Assembly: GCF_021560015.1 (NCBI RefSeq)
Contig: NZ_CP073588.1
Span: 3,952,501 to 4,016,500, forward strand
Source of the DNA: Shewanella vesiculosa
GTDB lineage: Bacteria; Pseudomonadota; Gammaproteobacteria; Enterobacterales; Shewanellaceae
Reading direction: 5' to 3'
DNA: 64,000 bases
In this document: piece after piece, positions 26,089 through 38,300 of the stretch
Position numbering within the stretch: position 1 is the stretch's first letter
Layout: the number at the start of each line of letters is the position of its first letter
Translations under genes and position numbers: made by a program
The notes under the pieces: model-generated
Told to the model about the DNA's origin: nothing
Databases searched by the model: none
Seen by the model: the letters and a program-made list of their open reading frames with translations, nothing else

Positions 26089-29000
26089 TCTTGGTTTTAT
26101 TTTATTGGCTTGTTGGCTGTTATTACCTTGGCAGGTTTTTGCCGCGCCACAATGCGACAGCATATTTACCGACCCCGCTTCAGGTAACCATTCTCCTTTT
26201 GGGTTAGTGTTACCGTCAGGTATTTTAGCCTCTCCATTATCAGATTTAAACTGTAGTTCAACAACCTGTAACAGAGATGGTGGCAATCAATTCCAGCCTG
26301 GAGACTATGATTACAATAATGGTAACTTTGACAATAAAGCTGTGATTAAAACCACGGGCGCCACAGCGCGTTTATATTTTAATAACTTAAATTTGACCAA
26401 CGCCAATATCAATTTAGATGAAGCCCCGGAAAACCTGATTATTTATGTGGCAGGTTCGTTAAGCATTTCTGGCAACACTAATATTAATGCTATCGTGTAT
26501 GTGGCTGGTTCTGTTTCTATGTCGGGAAATAGTAGTATTACTGGCGCACTTGGGGCTGGTGGTGCCTTGACTCTTTCAGGTAATAGTAGCGTTGATTTTA
26601 AGCCAATTAGTAACGCAAATTTTAATGGTATGTGCGATGTGGCTGCTGTGGCATTTCATATCCAATATGGAAAATCGGCAGCTACGACAGGGAATGTATC
26701 AAAAAGTGTAGTGTTTGATTCAGTATTTCAAAGTGGTATTTTACCATTAGTCTTTGTTATGCCTACTATATCTGACAATAATCCAGTGACTAATGATGGT
26801 CCTCAGAGTGTGTTTTTATCCGCAATCAGTGAAACGGGCTTTACTTGGGAGCGAAAATCTCCTCCAGGCAATAAGGTCGCTGCGGCAGATATGCCAGAAG
26901 TGCACTGGATTGCGGTGACACCAGGCTCCTATAATTTAAGTAATAACACGCAACTAATTGCGGGCTCAGTGTTACAAAATAAAGCCTTGATTGGTTCAAA
27001 CAATCAATATGTAGACGTAGCCTTGCCGAGTGTTCAAAATGTGGTACTGAATCAAATACAAACTCAAAATAATAATTGTTGGCTGACCAGCACTTCTCAG
27101 TTTACTAATAATGGTATTCAGTTGGCCATGGATGCCTCAGAAGTACGTAATAATTCAGGTCAATGTGAGCGCGGAAAATTAGACAATAATAGTCTGCAAA
27201 ACGAAAAAATTGCATATTTATCAGTGCAGTCTGGTAGTGGTCCATTAGTGTTGAATGGCAATAATGTGAATTATCATTTTGGTCAAGCGCAAACATTTAA
27301 CTCTGGCGGCACTGATACAGTGGCTAACCAATGTAGTTATTTAACTCCCCTTACTGGTTTTACTAGTGTACCTACATTAGTGGCCAGCAAAAACAGTCGT
27401 TTTGGCGGTGATGGCGGTTGGCTACGGCGTTGCAAATTAACCAGCAACGCTGTCAGCATGGTCAATGATGAAGATACCTTTAGAGATAATGACCGTAGTC
27501 ACGTGTGGGAAAATTATAGTTTTATTGCCATCGAAAAACTCACCTCTGTACGTGAATGTTTTACCGATAACTTTGATCGACCAAGCCTAGGCAGTGACTG
27601 GGTTGTGGCCCGCAGTTCGGGTAGTTTTACCCCTTCGATCGTTAATGGTCGTTTACGACAAACGGAAGCGCAAACCAATCAGGCGACCTCAACGACATAC
27701 CAACGTCTGTTCCCGGCAACTAACAATAAAGTCGAAATTGAATTTGATCACTACGCTTATGGCGGTGATGGTGCCGACGGTATTGCGTTTGTATTATCCG
27801 ATGCAGCTATTACCCCGCAGCCTGGCTCTGCTGGTGGCCCTATGGGTTATGGCTACAAACCTAATGTGAATGGTTTTGCTGGTGGCTGGTTAGGCTTTGC
27901 TATTGATGAATATGGTAATTTTTCTGCAGAAGGTGGTCCTAGCGGTCCAGGCCGACGTCCGCAATCGGTATCGATTCGAGGTTCAGGTTCTGGTACTTCT
28001 GGTTATCCTTATTTACGCGGAACTTGTAGTAATGGCACCACTAATACTGGTAGTTGCTTATCTCCGAAAGTGGATAACAATAATATTTCACCTGCGCATC
28101 GATACCGTATAACTGTTGACTCATTGCTCTCTAATCAATCAATCGTTAAGGTTGAACGCAATAGTGGTAGCGGTTTTGTTGAAATTATTCCCGCATTTAA
28201 TGCTGCCGGCATCTCTACACAAGCTGCGATACCTGAAAACTTTTTATTGTCGTTAACGGGGTCAACTGGCGGATCCACTAACAATCATGAAATTGATAAT
28301 GTTGAGATTTGTGCGCTCAACTCCAGCCCTATTGGAGTACAAATTGATCATTTTGAGTATTCCTATTCTGGTCAAGGGATCACTTGTGCACCCAAAACAT
28401 TATCTATTAAAGCCTGTGCTAACGCAGATTGCAGTGCGACTGTGCCTGATACTGTCACTGCGACGCTCAGCCCTGCAACAGTGACAGGCGTTGGCGGTTG
28501 GGTTGGAGGCAATGTGGTAACGTTTACTGGGGGGCAAAAATCAGATTTACAGCTAAGACATAATACTCCCGGCACTGTGACTTTAGGTGTCACCGGGTCT
28601 ACGCCAAGCACTAAAGCATTCAGTAAAACCTTGTGCCGTGTTAATGGCAGTGTCGCAAGCGAGGCTAACTGTAATTTAGTTTTTGCCGATAGCGGTTTTA
28701 TTTTTGAGGTACCGGATAAGTTGGCCAACAAACCAACAGGTAATATTTCTATTAGTGCAGTGAAAAAATCGGATAGTACTCTGCAATGTATCCCAACGTT
28801 TGCTAGCATCACCAAAAACGTCGGTTTTTGGAGTACCTATATTGAGCCGACGACTCCAATTAGTGGTCAATCAGTAACAGTGAATAATACCGTGGTAGGT
28901 AAGCAGAGTAGCGCCGCAACCACGCTTGCGTTGGCATTTGATGCACAAGGAAAAGCCAATATTAACGTCAACTATCCAGATGCAGGAAAAATGCAGCTAG

Positions 29001-30382
29001 ATGCAAAGTATACTGGCACAGGTGATGAACAAGGCTTGGTAATGGTTGGTTCCGATCCGTTTGTTAGCTTTCCGGTAGGTTTATGCGTTACCCCCAAAGA
29101 GAGTGTTGCAGAGTGTTCTGCAAGTATTAGTAGTACGTGTAATCGATATAAAAAAGCTGGCGAGCCATTTGAATTAATTATTCAAGGTAAAGCATGGCAA
29201 GCGGATGGTGATACAAACTACTGCGATAATATAAATACCCCTAATTATGTCCATAACAATATAGCATTAGGCAATCAAATCATTTCACCATCGGATGGTG
29301 TGCTAGGTGCTGTAGGTACGACGGCATATAATCATGTTGCGCAAACCACGAGCAGTAATACCGTGTCGCAGACAGTGACGGAAGTGGGCGTGTTTAAGTT
29401 TACCGCTGATCCACCGAGCGAATATTTAGGCTCAAGCTTTTATAATATTCCACAGGCGGCATCGCCTAATATAGGGCGCTTTGTACCCGACCGCTTTGTT
29501 GTGAGTAGCTCAAGTGTGCTGCCATCTTGCGGCAGTTTTAGCTATATGGATCAACCTTTTGCTCTCGCCTTAACCTTAGATGCAGTCAATACTGGCACTT
29601 ATGTCACTCAGAACTATCAAGGCGCCTTTGCTAAAGCGAGTGCAAGCTTAGTGGGTGAAGATGCCAATAATGGCATTGATTTAAGCAGCCGATTAAGTGC
29701 TTTACCGGTTAATGCTGGCTCTTGGGTTTTGGGTCAAGCAAACGTAGGATTATCTTATCAAGCTAATTTTAATCGAATAGTGGCCCCAGGTGTGGATGGC
29801 CCATTTAGTCAATTAGCTATCGGTGTACAAGCCTTTGATAACGATGGTAGTGTGTCGTTTATTGCATCAGCTGATATGCGCGCAGACAGCAGTGGTATTT
29901 GCGCCGACAGCAACAACTGCAACGCCAAACGATTATCGACGCAAGACTTACGCCACGGCAGAGTTGTAATGGATAATACTTATGGTCCTGAAAATGAAGT
30001 ATTAGACATGCCAACCTATGCCCAGTATTGGAATGGCAGTAGCTGGGTAACGAATACTGGCGATAGCTGTACTCAAGTTATCGTTCCGCTTGACGGCAGC
30101 GAAATATACGCGCCATTATTAGCATCTGATCAGGTCGTGACTCGTACCAATAATGGCACATTAGTTAACAACGGCCAGTCAACCTTGTTATGGCAAAATA
30201 AAGGTTCTACAGCATATCGAGGTCAGGTGACTGCCCCGTTAAAAGTAGAGCCATGGCTTCAGTGGTATTGGAATTGGGACCAAGCAAGTCCGGCCCAGCT
30301 TTATGACCCAAGAGCAAGTGCCTTCTTTGGTCGTTATCGAGGCCATGATAGGATCATTTATTGGCGTGAGGTGGGGCAATAA
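26078..30382 (+). CDS. mshQ: MSHA biogenesis protein MshQ (large exported adhesin-like protein)
   Basis: A 1434-residue exported protein, the last gene of the MSHA cluster. GTG 26078 is preceded by GGAGGT. A signal peptide (LGFILLACWLLLPWQVFAA) is followed by a Thr/Asn-rich beta-helix-like N-terminal region (LNLTNANINLDEAP..., SGNTNINAIVYVAGS). A legume-lectin or concanavalin-like domain lies near residues 490-750 (CFTDNFDRPSLGSDWVVARS, EFDHYAYGGDGADGIAFVLSD, NHEIDNVEICA). The C-terminal half is the Cys-bearing DUF6701-type region of MshQ proteins, ending in RYRGHDRIIYWREVGQ. The lectin-like domain suggests glycan or surface binding, but direct function is not established. It overlaps mshP by 11 bp. 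Confidence 0.9.
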   Translation: MRNNLGFILLACWLLLPWQVFAAPQCDSIFTDPASGNHSPFGLVLPSGILASPLSDLNCSSTTCNRDGGNQFQPGDYDYNNGNFDNKAVIKTTGATARLYFNNLNLTNANINLDEAPENLIIYVAGSLSISGNTNINAIVYVAGSVSMSGNSSITGALGAGGALTLSGNSSVDFKPISNANFNGMCDVAAVAFHIQYGKSAATTGNVSKSVVFDSVFQSGILPLVFVMPTISDNNPVTNDGPQSVFLSAISETGFTWERKSPPGNKVAAADMPEVHWIAVTPGSYNLSNNTQLIAGSVLQNKALIGSNNQYVDVALPSVQNVVLNQIQTQNNNCWLTSTSQFTNNGIQLAMDASEVRNNSGQCERGKLDNNSLQNEKIAYLSVQSGSGPLVLNGNNVNYHFGQAQTFNSGGTDTVANQCSYLTPLTGFTSVPTLVASKNSRFGGDGGWLRRCKLTSNAVSMVNDEDTFRDNDRSHVWENYSFIAIEKLTSVRECFTDNFDRPSLGSDWVVARSSGSFTPSIVNGRLRQTEAQTNQATSTTYQRLFPATNNKVEIEFDHYAYGGDGADGIAFVLSDAAITPQPGSAGGPMGYGYKPNVNGFAGGWLGFAIDEYGNFSAEGGPSGPGRRPQSVSIRGSGSGTSGYPYLRGTCSNGTTNTGSCLSPKVDNNNISPAHRYRITVDSLLSNQSIVKVERNSGSGFVEIIPAFNAAGISTQAAIPENFLLSLTGSTGGSTNNHEIDNVEICALNSSPIGVQIDHFEYSYSGQGITCAPKTLSIKACANADCSATVPDTVTATLSPATVTGVGGWVGGNVVTFTGGQKSDLQLRHNTPGTVTLGVTGSTPSTKAFSKTLCRVNGSVASEANCNLVFADSGFIFEVPDKLANKPTGNISISAVKKSDSTLQCIPTFASITKNVGFWSTYIEPTTPISGQSVTVNNTVVGKQSSAATTLALAFDAQGKANINVNYPDAGKMQLDAKYTGTGDEQGLVMVGSDPFVSFPVGLCVTPKESVAECSASISSTCNRYKKAGEPFELIIQGKAWQADGDTNYCDNINTPNYVHNNIALGNQIISPSDGVLGAVGTTAYNHVAQTTSSNTVSQTVTEVGVFKFTADPPSEYLGSSFYNIPQAASPNIGRFVPDRFVVSSSSVLPSCGSFSYMDQPFALALTLDAVNTGTYVTQNYQGAFAKASASLVGEDANNGIDLSSRLSALPVNAGSWVLGQANVGLSYQANFNRIVAPGVDGPFSQLAIGVQAFDNDGSVSFIASADMRADSSGICADSNNCNAKRLSTQDLRHGRVVMDNTYGPENEVLDMPTYAQYWNGSSWVTNTGDSCTQVIVPLDGSEIYAPLLASDQVVTRTNNGTLVNNGQSTLLWQNKGSTAYRGQVTAPLKVEPWLQWYWNWDQASPAQLYDPRASAFFGRYRGHDRIIYWREVGQ

Positions 30383-30390
30383 TATGCATG

Positions 30391-30416
30391 AAAAAGCATC
30401 AAATTTGGGCTTTTTT
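30391..30416 (+). terminator. Possible weak terminator after mshQ
   Basis: AAAAAGC (30391-30397) can pair with GCTTTTTT (30409-30416) across an 11-nt loop. The stem is AT-rich and weak, but it sits right after the last MSHA gene. Confidence 0.35.
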
Positions 30417-30481
30417 GATTTAAAACTGCGCGGATGTTGATTTTTTAACAGCTTTTACAAAAAAAAACGCTAGATTAGCAA

Positions 30482-30508
30482 TTGTTAACCTGTTCGGTAT
30501 TGTAGAAT
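30482..30508 (+). promoter_or_regulatory. Candidate promoter of mreBCD
   Basis: TTGTTA (30482-30487) and TAGAAT (30503-30508) stand 66 bp before the mreB start. The 15-bp spacer is suboptimal. The 190-bp gap after mshQ must contain the mre promoter. Confidence 0.35.
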
Positions 30509-30571
30509 GGGGGTGTCATTGATAAAGTTAGCTGATTTTTCTTCTTCTGACTCAACAGAATACAGGCCTGA

Positions 30572-31625
<1,054 letters not shown>

Positions 31626-31688
31626 TTATCATCTGCTGAGCGGCTTTGTTAATGGCATTTTATGGGTTAACAGAGTTGCGAACACTTT

Positions 31689-32684
31689 ATGAAACCAATT
31701 TTCGTTCGTGGCGTCTCTAGTCAATTCCGACTGACACTGGCAATTATTTTGTCGGTGGCATTACTGATGACTAATTACCGTCTTGACCCTGTTCGCCAGT
31801 CTTTATCCTCATTATTAAGCCCACTGCAGTTTTTGGCCAATGTGCCAGGTATGATGCTCGACTGGTCTGCCGAAGCCTTTGCCACGCGTAATATGCTCGA
31901 ACTGCAAAACAAAGAACTCTTACGCCAACAACTGGTGATGTCAGAACGTTTACAGCGTTTTGAACATGTCCGCCAAGAAAATGAGCGTTTACGCGCATTA
32001 CTTGGTTCTCCTGTGCACATGGATTCTCGTAAAATGGTCGCTGAAGTCATGGAAGTTGCCAGCGATCCTTTTCGGCAGTTTGTAGTGTTAAATCATGGTT
32101 TACAGAACGGCGTTTATGTCGGTCAGCCAGTGGTGGATGCCAAAGGCGTTGTAGGGCAGGTGACTGAAGTGAGTGAGTTTACTAGCCGCGTGTTGATGGT
32201 GTCAGATAGCACTCATGGTATTCCGGTGCGTGTTACTCGTAACGATGTGCGGGCAATTGCCAACGGTACCGGTGATATTGACCAAATTGAATTACGCAAT
32301 GTGGCTAAAAGTACTGACATTATTGTGGGTGATTTATTGGTAACGTCAGGTTTGGGAAATCGTTTTCCTGAGGGATATCCCGTCGCTCGTGTTATCAGTG
32401 TATCGCGTGATGATGGTCAGAGTTATGCGGTTATTAATGCCCAGCCCTTAGCTGCGCTTGATCGTATTCGGTATGTTTTGCTTATTTGGCCTGATGAAAC
32501 CAAACCTTTTACGTTGCCTGCTGAGGTCCAAGGGCTGATGAACGAGGCGGCTGATAATGCTGCAACGAATGGTGAAACGGAAACCATACCTAACCAGACT
32601 AGTGATAATGCATCGTCATCTCAAGTTGGTACTCCGCCTTCACAAACAACGACTTCACCAACAGTAAGCGAGGAAAACCAATGA
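31689..32684 (+). CDS. mreC: Rod shape-determining protein MreC
   Basis: A bitopic protein of 331 residues that links MreB to periplasmic wall synthases. It has an N-terminal transmembrane segment (about 14-30, LTLAIILSVALLMTNY), a coiled coil (about 65-105, ELQNKELLRQQLVMSERLQRF), and the periplasmic beta-barrel pair (KMVAEVMEVASDPFRQFVVLNHG, QPVVDAKGVVGQVTEVSEFTSRVLMVSD). The C-terminal tail (about 285-331) is Thr/Ser/Asn-rich and disordered in appearance. It overlaps mreD by 4 bp. Confidence 0.96.
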   Translation: MKPIFVRGVSSQFRLTLAIILSVALLMTNYRLDPVRQSLSSLLSPLQFLANVPGMMLDWSAEAFATRNMLELQNKELLRQQLVMSERLQRFEHVRQENERLRALLGSPVHMDSRKMVAEVMEVASDPFRQFVVLNHGLQNGVYVGQPVVDAKGVVGQVTEVSEFTSRVLMVSDSTHGIPVRVTRNDVRAIANGTGDIDQIELRNVAKSTDIIVGDLLVTSGLGNRFPEGYPVARVISVSRDDGQSYAVINAQPLAALDRIRYVLLIWPDETKPFTLPAEVQGLMNEAADNAATNGETETIPNQTSDNASSSQVGTPPSQTTTSPTVSEENQ

Positions 32685-33172
32685 GCGCGCACATTGCTAA
32701 TGGTCGCTTAGTGGTATGGCTGACTTTATTTATTGGTATGATGTTTCAGATCATGCCGCTACCGGAAGTGGTCGAAGCATGGCGACCAGACTGGCTCCTT
32801 ATGGTCATGATGTATTGGGCGATGGCGTTACCGCATCGTTACAGTATTCTCACTGCGTGGTTGTTAGGGGTCATGCTTGATGTGTTATTGGGGGCCCATT
32901 TAGGCATCCGTTCACTCGCATTGTCGTTAGTGATTTATATTGTCGTGTTGTTGTCTCAACAGTTACGTAACTATCCTCGCTGGCAACAATCATTACTCCT
33001 AGCATGTTTTATCTGTATTTATCATTTGGTGATATTTTGGATTCAGTTTGTTGTTGTCGGTGCGACACCATTTGATGTTGAGATGTTTTTACCCGCAATT
33101 TCGAGTTTATTTATTTGGTGGTGGGTGTTCTGGGTTCTGCGTAACATGCGCCGCCATTACAAAGTACGTTAA
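32681..33172 (+). CDS. mreD: Rod shape-determining protein MreD
   Basis: A 163-residue integral membrane protein with about five hydrophobic helices (VVWLTLFIGMMFQIMPLP, WLLMVMMYWAMALP, AWLLGVMLDVLLGAHLG, LSLVIYIVVLLS, LLACFICIYHLVIFWIQF) and the conserved GVMLDVLLG motif. It completes the MreBCD elongasome. ATG 32681 overlaps the mreC stop. Confidence 0.95.
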   Translation: MSAHIANGRLVVWLTLFIGMMFQIMPLPEVVEAWRPDWLLMVMMYWAMALPHRYSILTAWLLGVMLDVLLGAHLGIRSLALSLVIYIVVLLSQQLRNYPRWQQSLLLACFICIYHLVIFWIQFVVVGATPFDVEMFLPAISSLFIWWWVFWVLRNMRRHYKVR

Positions 33173-33227
33173 TCAATTTGATAACGTAAGAATTGTTTTA
33201 ATGTACACTAATAAGAGTAACTAACCG

Positions 33228-33815
33228 ATGACATGGGTACTGGCTTCAACATCACCAAGAAGAAAAGAATTACTGGCGCAAGCTGGCTTTAGTCAGGCAG
33301 ATTTCTCATTTCAGCTAGTCGCACCCGATATCGATGAAACACCCCAGTTAACTGAAACGCCACAACAATATGTGTGCCGTTTAGCCGTTGAAAAAGCCCA
33401 AGCGGGTTTAGCCCTGAGTGGCCATATTATCGCCCCAAAAGTACTCGGTTCAGATACAATAGTGGTATTGAACGATCAAATCCTCGGTAAGCCAATAGAC
33501 CAAGATGATGCCAAGCGTATGTTGACATTATTATCTGGTAAAACTCATGAAGTGATGACCGCGGTGGCGTTAACAGATGGTGAGCATACCTTTAGCCGCC
33601 TGTGTCGAACCCAAGTCAGCTTTTGTGACTTATCTGCTGCCGACATAGACGCTTATGTGGCATCGGGCGAACCAATGGATAAAGCTGGCGCATATGGCAT
33701 ACAAGCTTTGGGTGGTTGTTTTGTTCAATCAATTAGTGGCAGTTATTCAGCCGTCGTTGGTTTACCGCTTGTAGAAACGCGTGAATTATTAGCCTGCATG
33801 ATGCAGCAAACTTAA
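33228..33815 (+). CDS. maf: Maf-family nucleotide pyrophosphatase (YhdE type)
   Basis: A 195-residue Maf protein. Relatives of the YhdE type hydrolyse dTTP, UTP and modified pyrimidine triphosphates to monophosphates, cleaning the nucleotide pool. Visible motifs are [11 protein letters not shown] (residues 6-16), [15 protein letters not shown] (catalytic Asp), [13 protein letters not shown] and the C-terminal [13 protein letters not shown] followed by [11 protein letters not shown]. The usual mreBCD-maf-rng order supports the YhdE assignment. It starts at ATG 33228, 55 bp after mreD. Confidence 0.93.
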   Translation: MTWVLASTSPRRKELLAQAGFSQADFSFQLVAPDIDETPQLTETPQQYVCRLAVEKAQAGLALSGHIIAPKVLGSDTIVVLNDQILGKPIDQDDAKRMLTLLSGKTHEVMTAVALTDGEHTFSRLCRTQVSFCDLSAADIDAYVASGEPMDKAGAYGIQALGGCFVQSISGSYSAVVGLPLVETRELLACMMQQT

Positions 33816-33896
33816 CTTTTGCTTTAATCGGTCATCTACGGTGGTGCAACTGCTGTCAACATTACGATTGGAGCATGACCCAGATACTGGTGGCCT

Positions 33897-35387
33897 ATGA
33901 ACATAAAAACTCAACGTAAAAAAGGCACAGAATTACTCATTAATGTCACGCCAACAGAAGCGCGTGTAGCATTAGTCGAGCATGGTGTTTTACAAGAAGT
34001 GCATATTGAACGTCGCATGAAGCGAGGTTTGGTCGGCAATATCTATAAAGGTAAAATCAGCCGTGTACTTCCAGGCATGCAAGCCGCATTTGTTGATATT
34101 GGCTTAGACAAAGCCGCTTTTTTACATGCTTCCGATATTGTTCCGCATACTGAATGTGTTGCCGATGTTGAAAAAGGTAACTTTGTGGTGCGCGATATTG
34201 CCGAGCTTGTTCGTCAGGGCCAAGACATTATGGTGCAAGTGGTCAAAGACCCGCTTGGCACTAAAGGCGCCCGCCTCACTACCGACATTACTTTACCTTC
34301 CCGCTATTTAGTTTTTATGCCTGGTTCTAGCCATGTTGGCGTATCGCAACGCATTGAACTGGAAGAAGAGCGCCAACGCCTCAAAAATATTACCCTTCCT
34401 TATGTTGATGATGATGGCGGTTTTATTATTCGCACAGCCGCTGAAAATATTGGTGAAGATGAACTGGCTCAAGATGCAGCATTTTTGCGCCGAGTGTGGG
34501 CCAAAGTCAGCGAGCGTCGCAAACGGAAAGGGGTGATATTACTCTATCAAGACTTAGCGTTACCGGTACGGATTATTCGTGACTTTGTGGGAACAGAGCT
34601 TGATCATATTCAAGTTGACTCACGCCGTACATATGCTGAACTTCAACAGTTTGTGCAAGAGTTTATGCCTGAGATTGCTAACAAAATTGAGCATTATGCC
34701 GGCCCCGCGCCTATTTTTGAATTGTATGATGTTGAAAATGAAGTTCAACGCGCTTTAGGTCGCAAAGTTGAACTCAAATCGGGTGGATATTTAATTATTG
34801 ATCAAACCGAAGCTATGACCACAGTCGACATTAATACCGGTGCATTTGTAGGTCATCGTAATTTAGAAGAAACCATATTTAATACTAACCTTGAAGCCAC
34901 TCAAGCGATTGCAAGACAGCTGCGATTACGTAATTTGGGTGGGATTATCATTATCGATTTTATTGATATGCTAAGTAAAGAACACCAAGCACGGGTGTTA
35001 GAAAGTTTAAATGCGGCCTTGGCGTTAGATAGAGTCAAAACCAGCGTGAGTGGGTTTTCTGGCTTGGGTTTAGTTGAAATGACCCGTAAACGTACCCGCG
35101 AAAGTTTAGAGCATGTGGTATGCGGTGAGTGTCCATCTTGTAAAGGCACTGGCACCATGAAAACGATTGAAACTGTGTCATATGAGATTTTTCGCGAAAT
35201 TATTCGATTAGATCGAGCTTATAAAGCCGATGAATTTTTATTGTATTGCTCACCGGCTGTGTACATGAGTTTTAGCGGCGATGAATCACATTTGTTGGCA
35301 GAATTAGAAGTCTACATTGGTAAACGTATTCGTTTGCAAAATGAACCGTTATACATTCAAAGTAAATATGATGTGGTGATGATGTAG
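33897..35387 (+). CDS. rng: Ribonuclease G
   Basis: The 496-residue endoribonuclease that matures the 5' end of 16S rRNA and degrades some mRNAs. It has an S1 domain (GLVGNIYKGKISRVLPGMQAAFVDIGLDKAAFLH), a 5'-sensor/RNase H-like region (KDPLGTKGARLTTDITLPSRYLVFMPG), a DNase I-like catalytic domain with metal-binding Asp residues (EAMTTVDINTGAFVG, LGGIIIIDFIDM), and the zinc-link motif CGECPSCKGTG. It lacks the long C-terminal scaffold of RNase E. The N-terminus is about nine residues longer than E. coli RNase G (MNIKTQRKKG before TELLINVTP). It ends YDVVMM, as usual. Confidence 0.97.
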   Translation: MNIKTQRKKGTELLINVTPTEARVALVEHGVLQEVHIERRMKRGLVGNIYKGKISRVLPGMQAAFVDIGLDKAAFLHASDIVPHTECVADVEKGNFVVRDIAELVRQGQDIMVQVVKDPLGTKGARLTTDITLPSRYLVFMPGSSHVGVSQRIELEEERQRLKNITLPYVDDDGGFIIRTAAENIGEDELAQDAAFLRRVWAKVSERRKRKGVILLYQDLALPVRIIRDFVGTELDHIQVDSRRTYAELQQFVQEFMPEIANKIEHYAGPAPIFELYDVENEVQRALGRKVELKSGGYLIIDQTEAMTTVDINTGAFVGHRNLEETIFNTNLEATQAIARQLRLRNLGGIIIIDFIDMLSKEHQARVLESLNAALALDRVKTSVSGFSGLGLVEMTRKRTRESLEHVVCGECPSCKGTGTMKTIETVSYEIFREIIRLDRAYKADEFLLYCSPAVYMSFSGDESHLLAELEVYIGKRIRLQNEPLYIQSKYDVVMM

Positions 35388-38300
35388 TGTCGACAACTCG
35401 TACGGGAACGATCAACAGAGTATTTTGGCAGATTTTGGCTATTACACTGGTGCTTTTTGCATTGGCGGTGAGCCTTATTCGTGGTTTATTGCCTCATATT
35501 CCTGAAGTCCGTACTGAGTTAATTGATTATCTTGATAGTGAGTACCAACTGCATGTGCAGATGGATAAACTCAGTGCTGAATGGCAAGCATTTGGGCCTG
35601 CATTGACCATTAACAATTTAGTCCTACCGCCACAGGATAATCTGCCAATTACAGTTGTCAGCAACAATGTGCATATCAAACTCGATTTTTGGCAGTCGCT
35701 ACTAACCTTGAGCCCGCAGGTTGAAACCGTTGTATTTGATGGTCTTAAGGTGGCGCTCAATCTCGATCAGTTAACTGCTACTGACGATAATACTAAGCCT
35801 AGCGATAAAGCCACTCTTGACTGGTTATATGCCCTGTTATTGGAGCAATTAGGTCATTTTTCAATAACCGATGCCTCCCTGCAACTGGTGAGTAAACAGC
35901 ATGATTATCGGCCGATTTTTATCGATAATTTATTATGGCAAAACAGCACTAATCGTCACCAAGCACAAGGCATCATCTATGTTGATCCACAGCAGTCAAA
36001 GCAAGAACAGTTAACGTTACGTATTGATCTTAGCGGTGATGGTTATCAAGCGGATACTATAGCTGGTCAACTTTACGTGGCCGCAGACTCATTAGACTTA
36101 GGCAAATGGGCCTCTAGACAACATAACGCGCAAACAGACGCCGATAATATTGAGTTTCAAGGGGTCATAAATCTTGATGCATGGATGACGTTCGCGCATC
36201 GTCAAATTGAAGATGGCATACTGGTTTTTAAACCTAGCTGGTTACAATGGCAAGATGCGGACAGCCAGCAAAAGTTTGCAATCAATTCAGGTTCATTGCA
36301 ATGGATCCCACAACCTGATGGTTGGCGAATTGACAGTCACAATTTAGATTTATCCACCAATGATCAAACTTGGCCATTACTCACCTTGGCTATTGGCAGT
36401 GGTGATGGTGATTTTTTTGGATATACGAATCAAATTATTCCGACCTTGCTTAAGCCTATGTTGCCGTTAGTACCAGGTTTAGGCATGCAGCAAGTACGCA
36501 GTTGGCAGCAGCTTAATCCTCAAGGAAAAATTGGCCCTATTCGGCTGTATAAACAGGCAGAAAAAGCCCTTATCGCTAAAGTTGAAGCACAGCAATTACA
36601 ATGGCAGCCCTATGAGTCTATACCAGGTATCAGCCCTTTCGATGCCCAATTAACTTGGGCAAATAATCAACTTGAATTTAGCTTACCTGAGCAAAAATAC
36701 CAGCTCGATTTTAGCGATAATTTTAGTCAGCCAATAACACTTAATAGCAGTGCCGTCATGGGCCGATATGATGTTGGTCAGCAGCGCTTGACCGTGGCTA
36801 ATATTGAATTGAGTAATAGTGATCTTACTCTGCAAGCGGGCCTTAATCTTGAGTTTGCTGAACAGACTCATATGGGATTAGCTGCTCACGTGACCATTAA
36901 TGATGTGGCTCATCTTGGGCGATATTTTCCATTAATGGCGATGAGTCCAAACTTAATTAGCTACCTTAATGACGGCTTAGTCGCTGGGCAAGTGAATGAT
37001 GCGCAGTTAGTCTGGCATGGGGATTTAGGTGGCTACCCCTATCAAGACAGCAGCGGAGTCTTTCAAGCCGCTTTTACTCTTAATAATGGCAATTTTAAGT
37101 TCCAACCTGATTGGCCTGCTGTGAGCGATCTTACTTTATCAGCCTTGTTTGAAAATGCGATGATGGATTTGCATATTGAACAGGGCAAACTTGATGACGT
37201 TACGGTAGACGGCGCGCGAGTGTCTATTCCACATTTGGGGGAAGCGTCGTTGTTGAAGGTTGAAGCCGATATTAATACTGATGCTCAAGCTGCAACCAAA
37301 GTAATTAATGCTTCACCGTTACATGATTCTGTCGGGTCTACGTTAGACGTAGTGCAAATCCAACAACACATTAATACTCGATTGGATCTGGCGATTCCCT
37401 TATATGAAGGCGGCGAGCAACTCATTAAAGGTCAAGTCACATTTAATAATAACCCAGTGTTTATTGATACTCCCGGTTTAGATTTACAGGGGGTGACAGG
37501 GCAAGTGAGTTTTGTTAATCAAGTAATTGAAGGTAAAAATATTAAGGCTCGATTATTTCAACAGCCTCTCACGTTTAGCTTGAGTACCGGTAAGCGTAAC
37601 AACAATATTGCATTAAATGTTGCGCTGAAAGGACGCTGGGATCTTGATGCCCTACCTGACAGTTTAGACAATCCACTGACTGAAACCTATCACGGAAACA
37701 TGGACTGGAATGGCCAGTTAACCATGATTTTTGATCCTAGTGGCTACAGTTTACAAGTTTCTGCAAATTCCGATCTTGTTGGAACATCATTAGATTTACC
37801 TATCCCTTATGAAAAATCGGCAGCGGAACCGAAAACGCTCAGTGCAGAACTGATTGGCGATAACAAACAATCATCACTGAGCATTAAACTGGGTAATGAT
37901 GTGGAGTTTTGGGGAGGATTTAATGCCGATAATGGCAGTCAACTGGCTTTTTATGATGTGATGATAGGTCGCCATTTTAGATTGGGTGACAAATTAAATA
38001 AGCAGTATGGGCACATACATGTAGATCTGCCTAAAGTCGACTTAGCGCAGTGGCTACCACTGATTAATCGCTTTAGTGCGACAGCAGAACCTGAAGTCGT
38101 TACCTCTTTGATACGAGACCGTATTTTAACTGTCGCCGAGTTGCCTGATACTGAGTTGCAACAACCCATTTCGCCTGCGGTTGATGCTAACCTTGCGACT
38201 CCGGCATTTCCACCATTAGCCGGTATTCATGCCAATATTGGCCAATTAACGGTACTTGGGCAATCATTCGATAAATTGCATTTCGATGCTAAGCCAACCG

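Noticed and set aside
28372..28815. Antisense frame of 147 codons within mshQ
   Set aside because: Opposite a strong coding frame, with no ribosome-binding site or recognisable domain.
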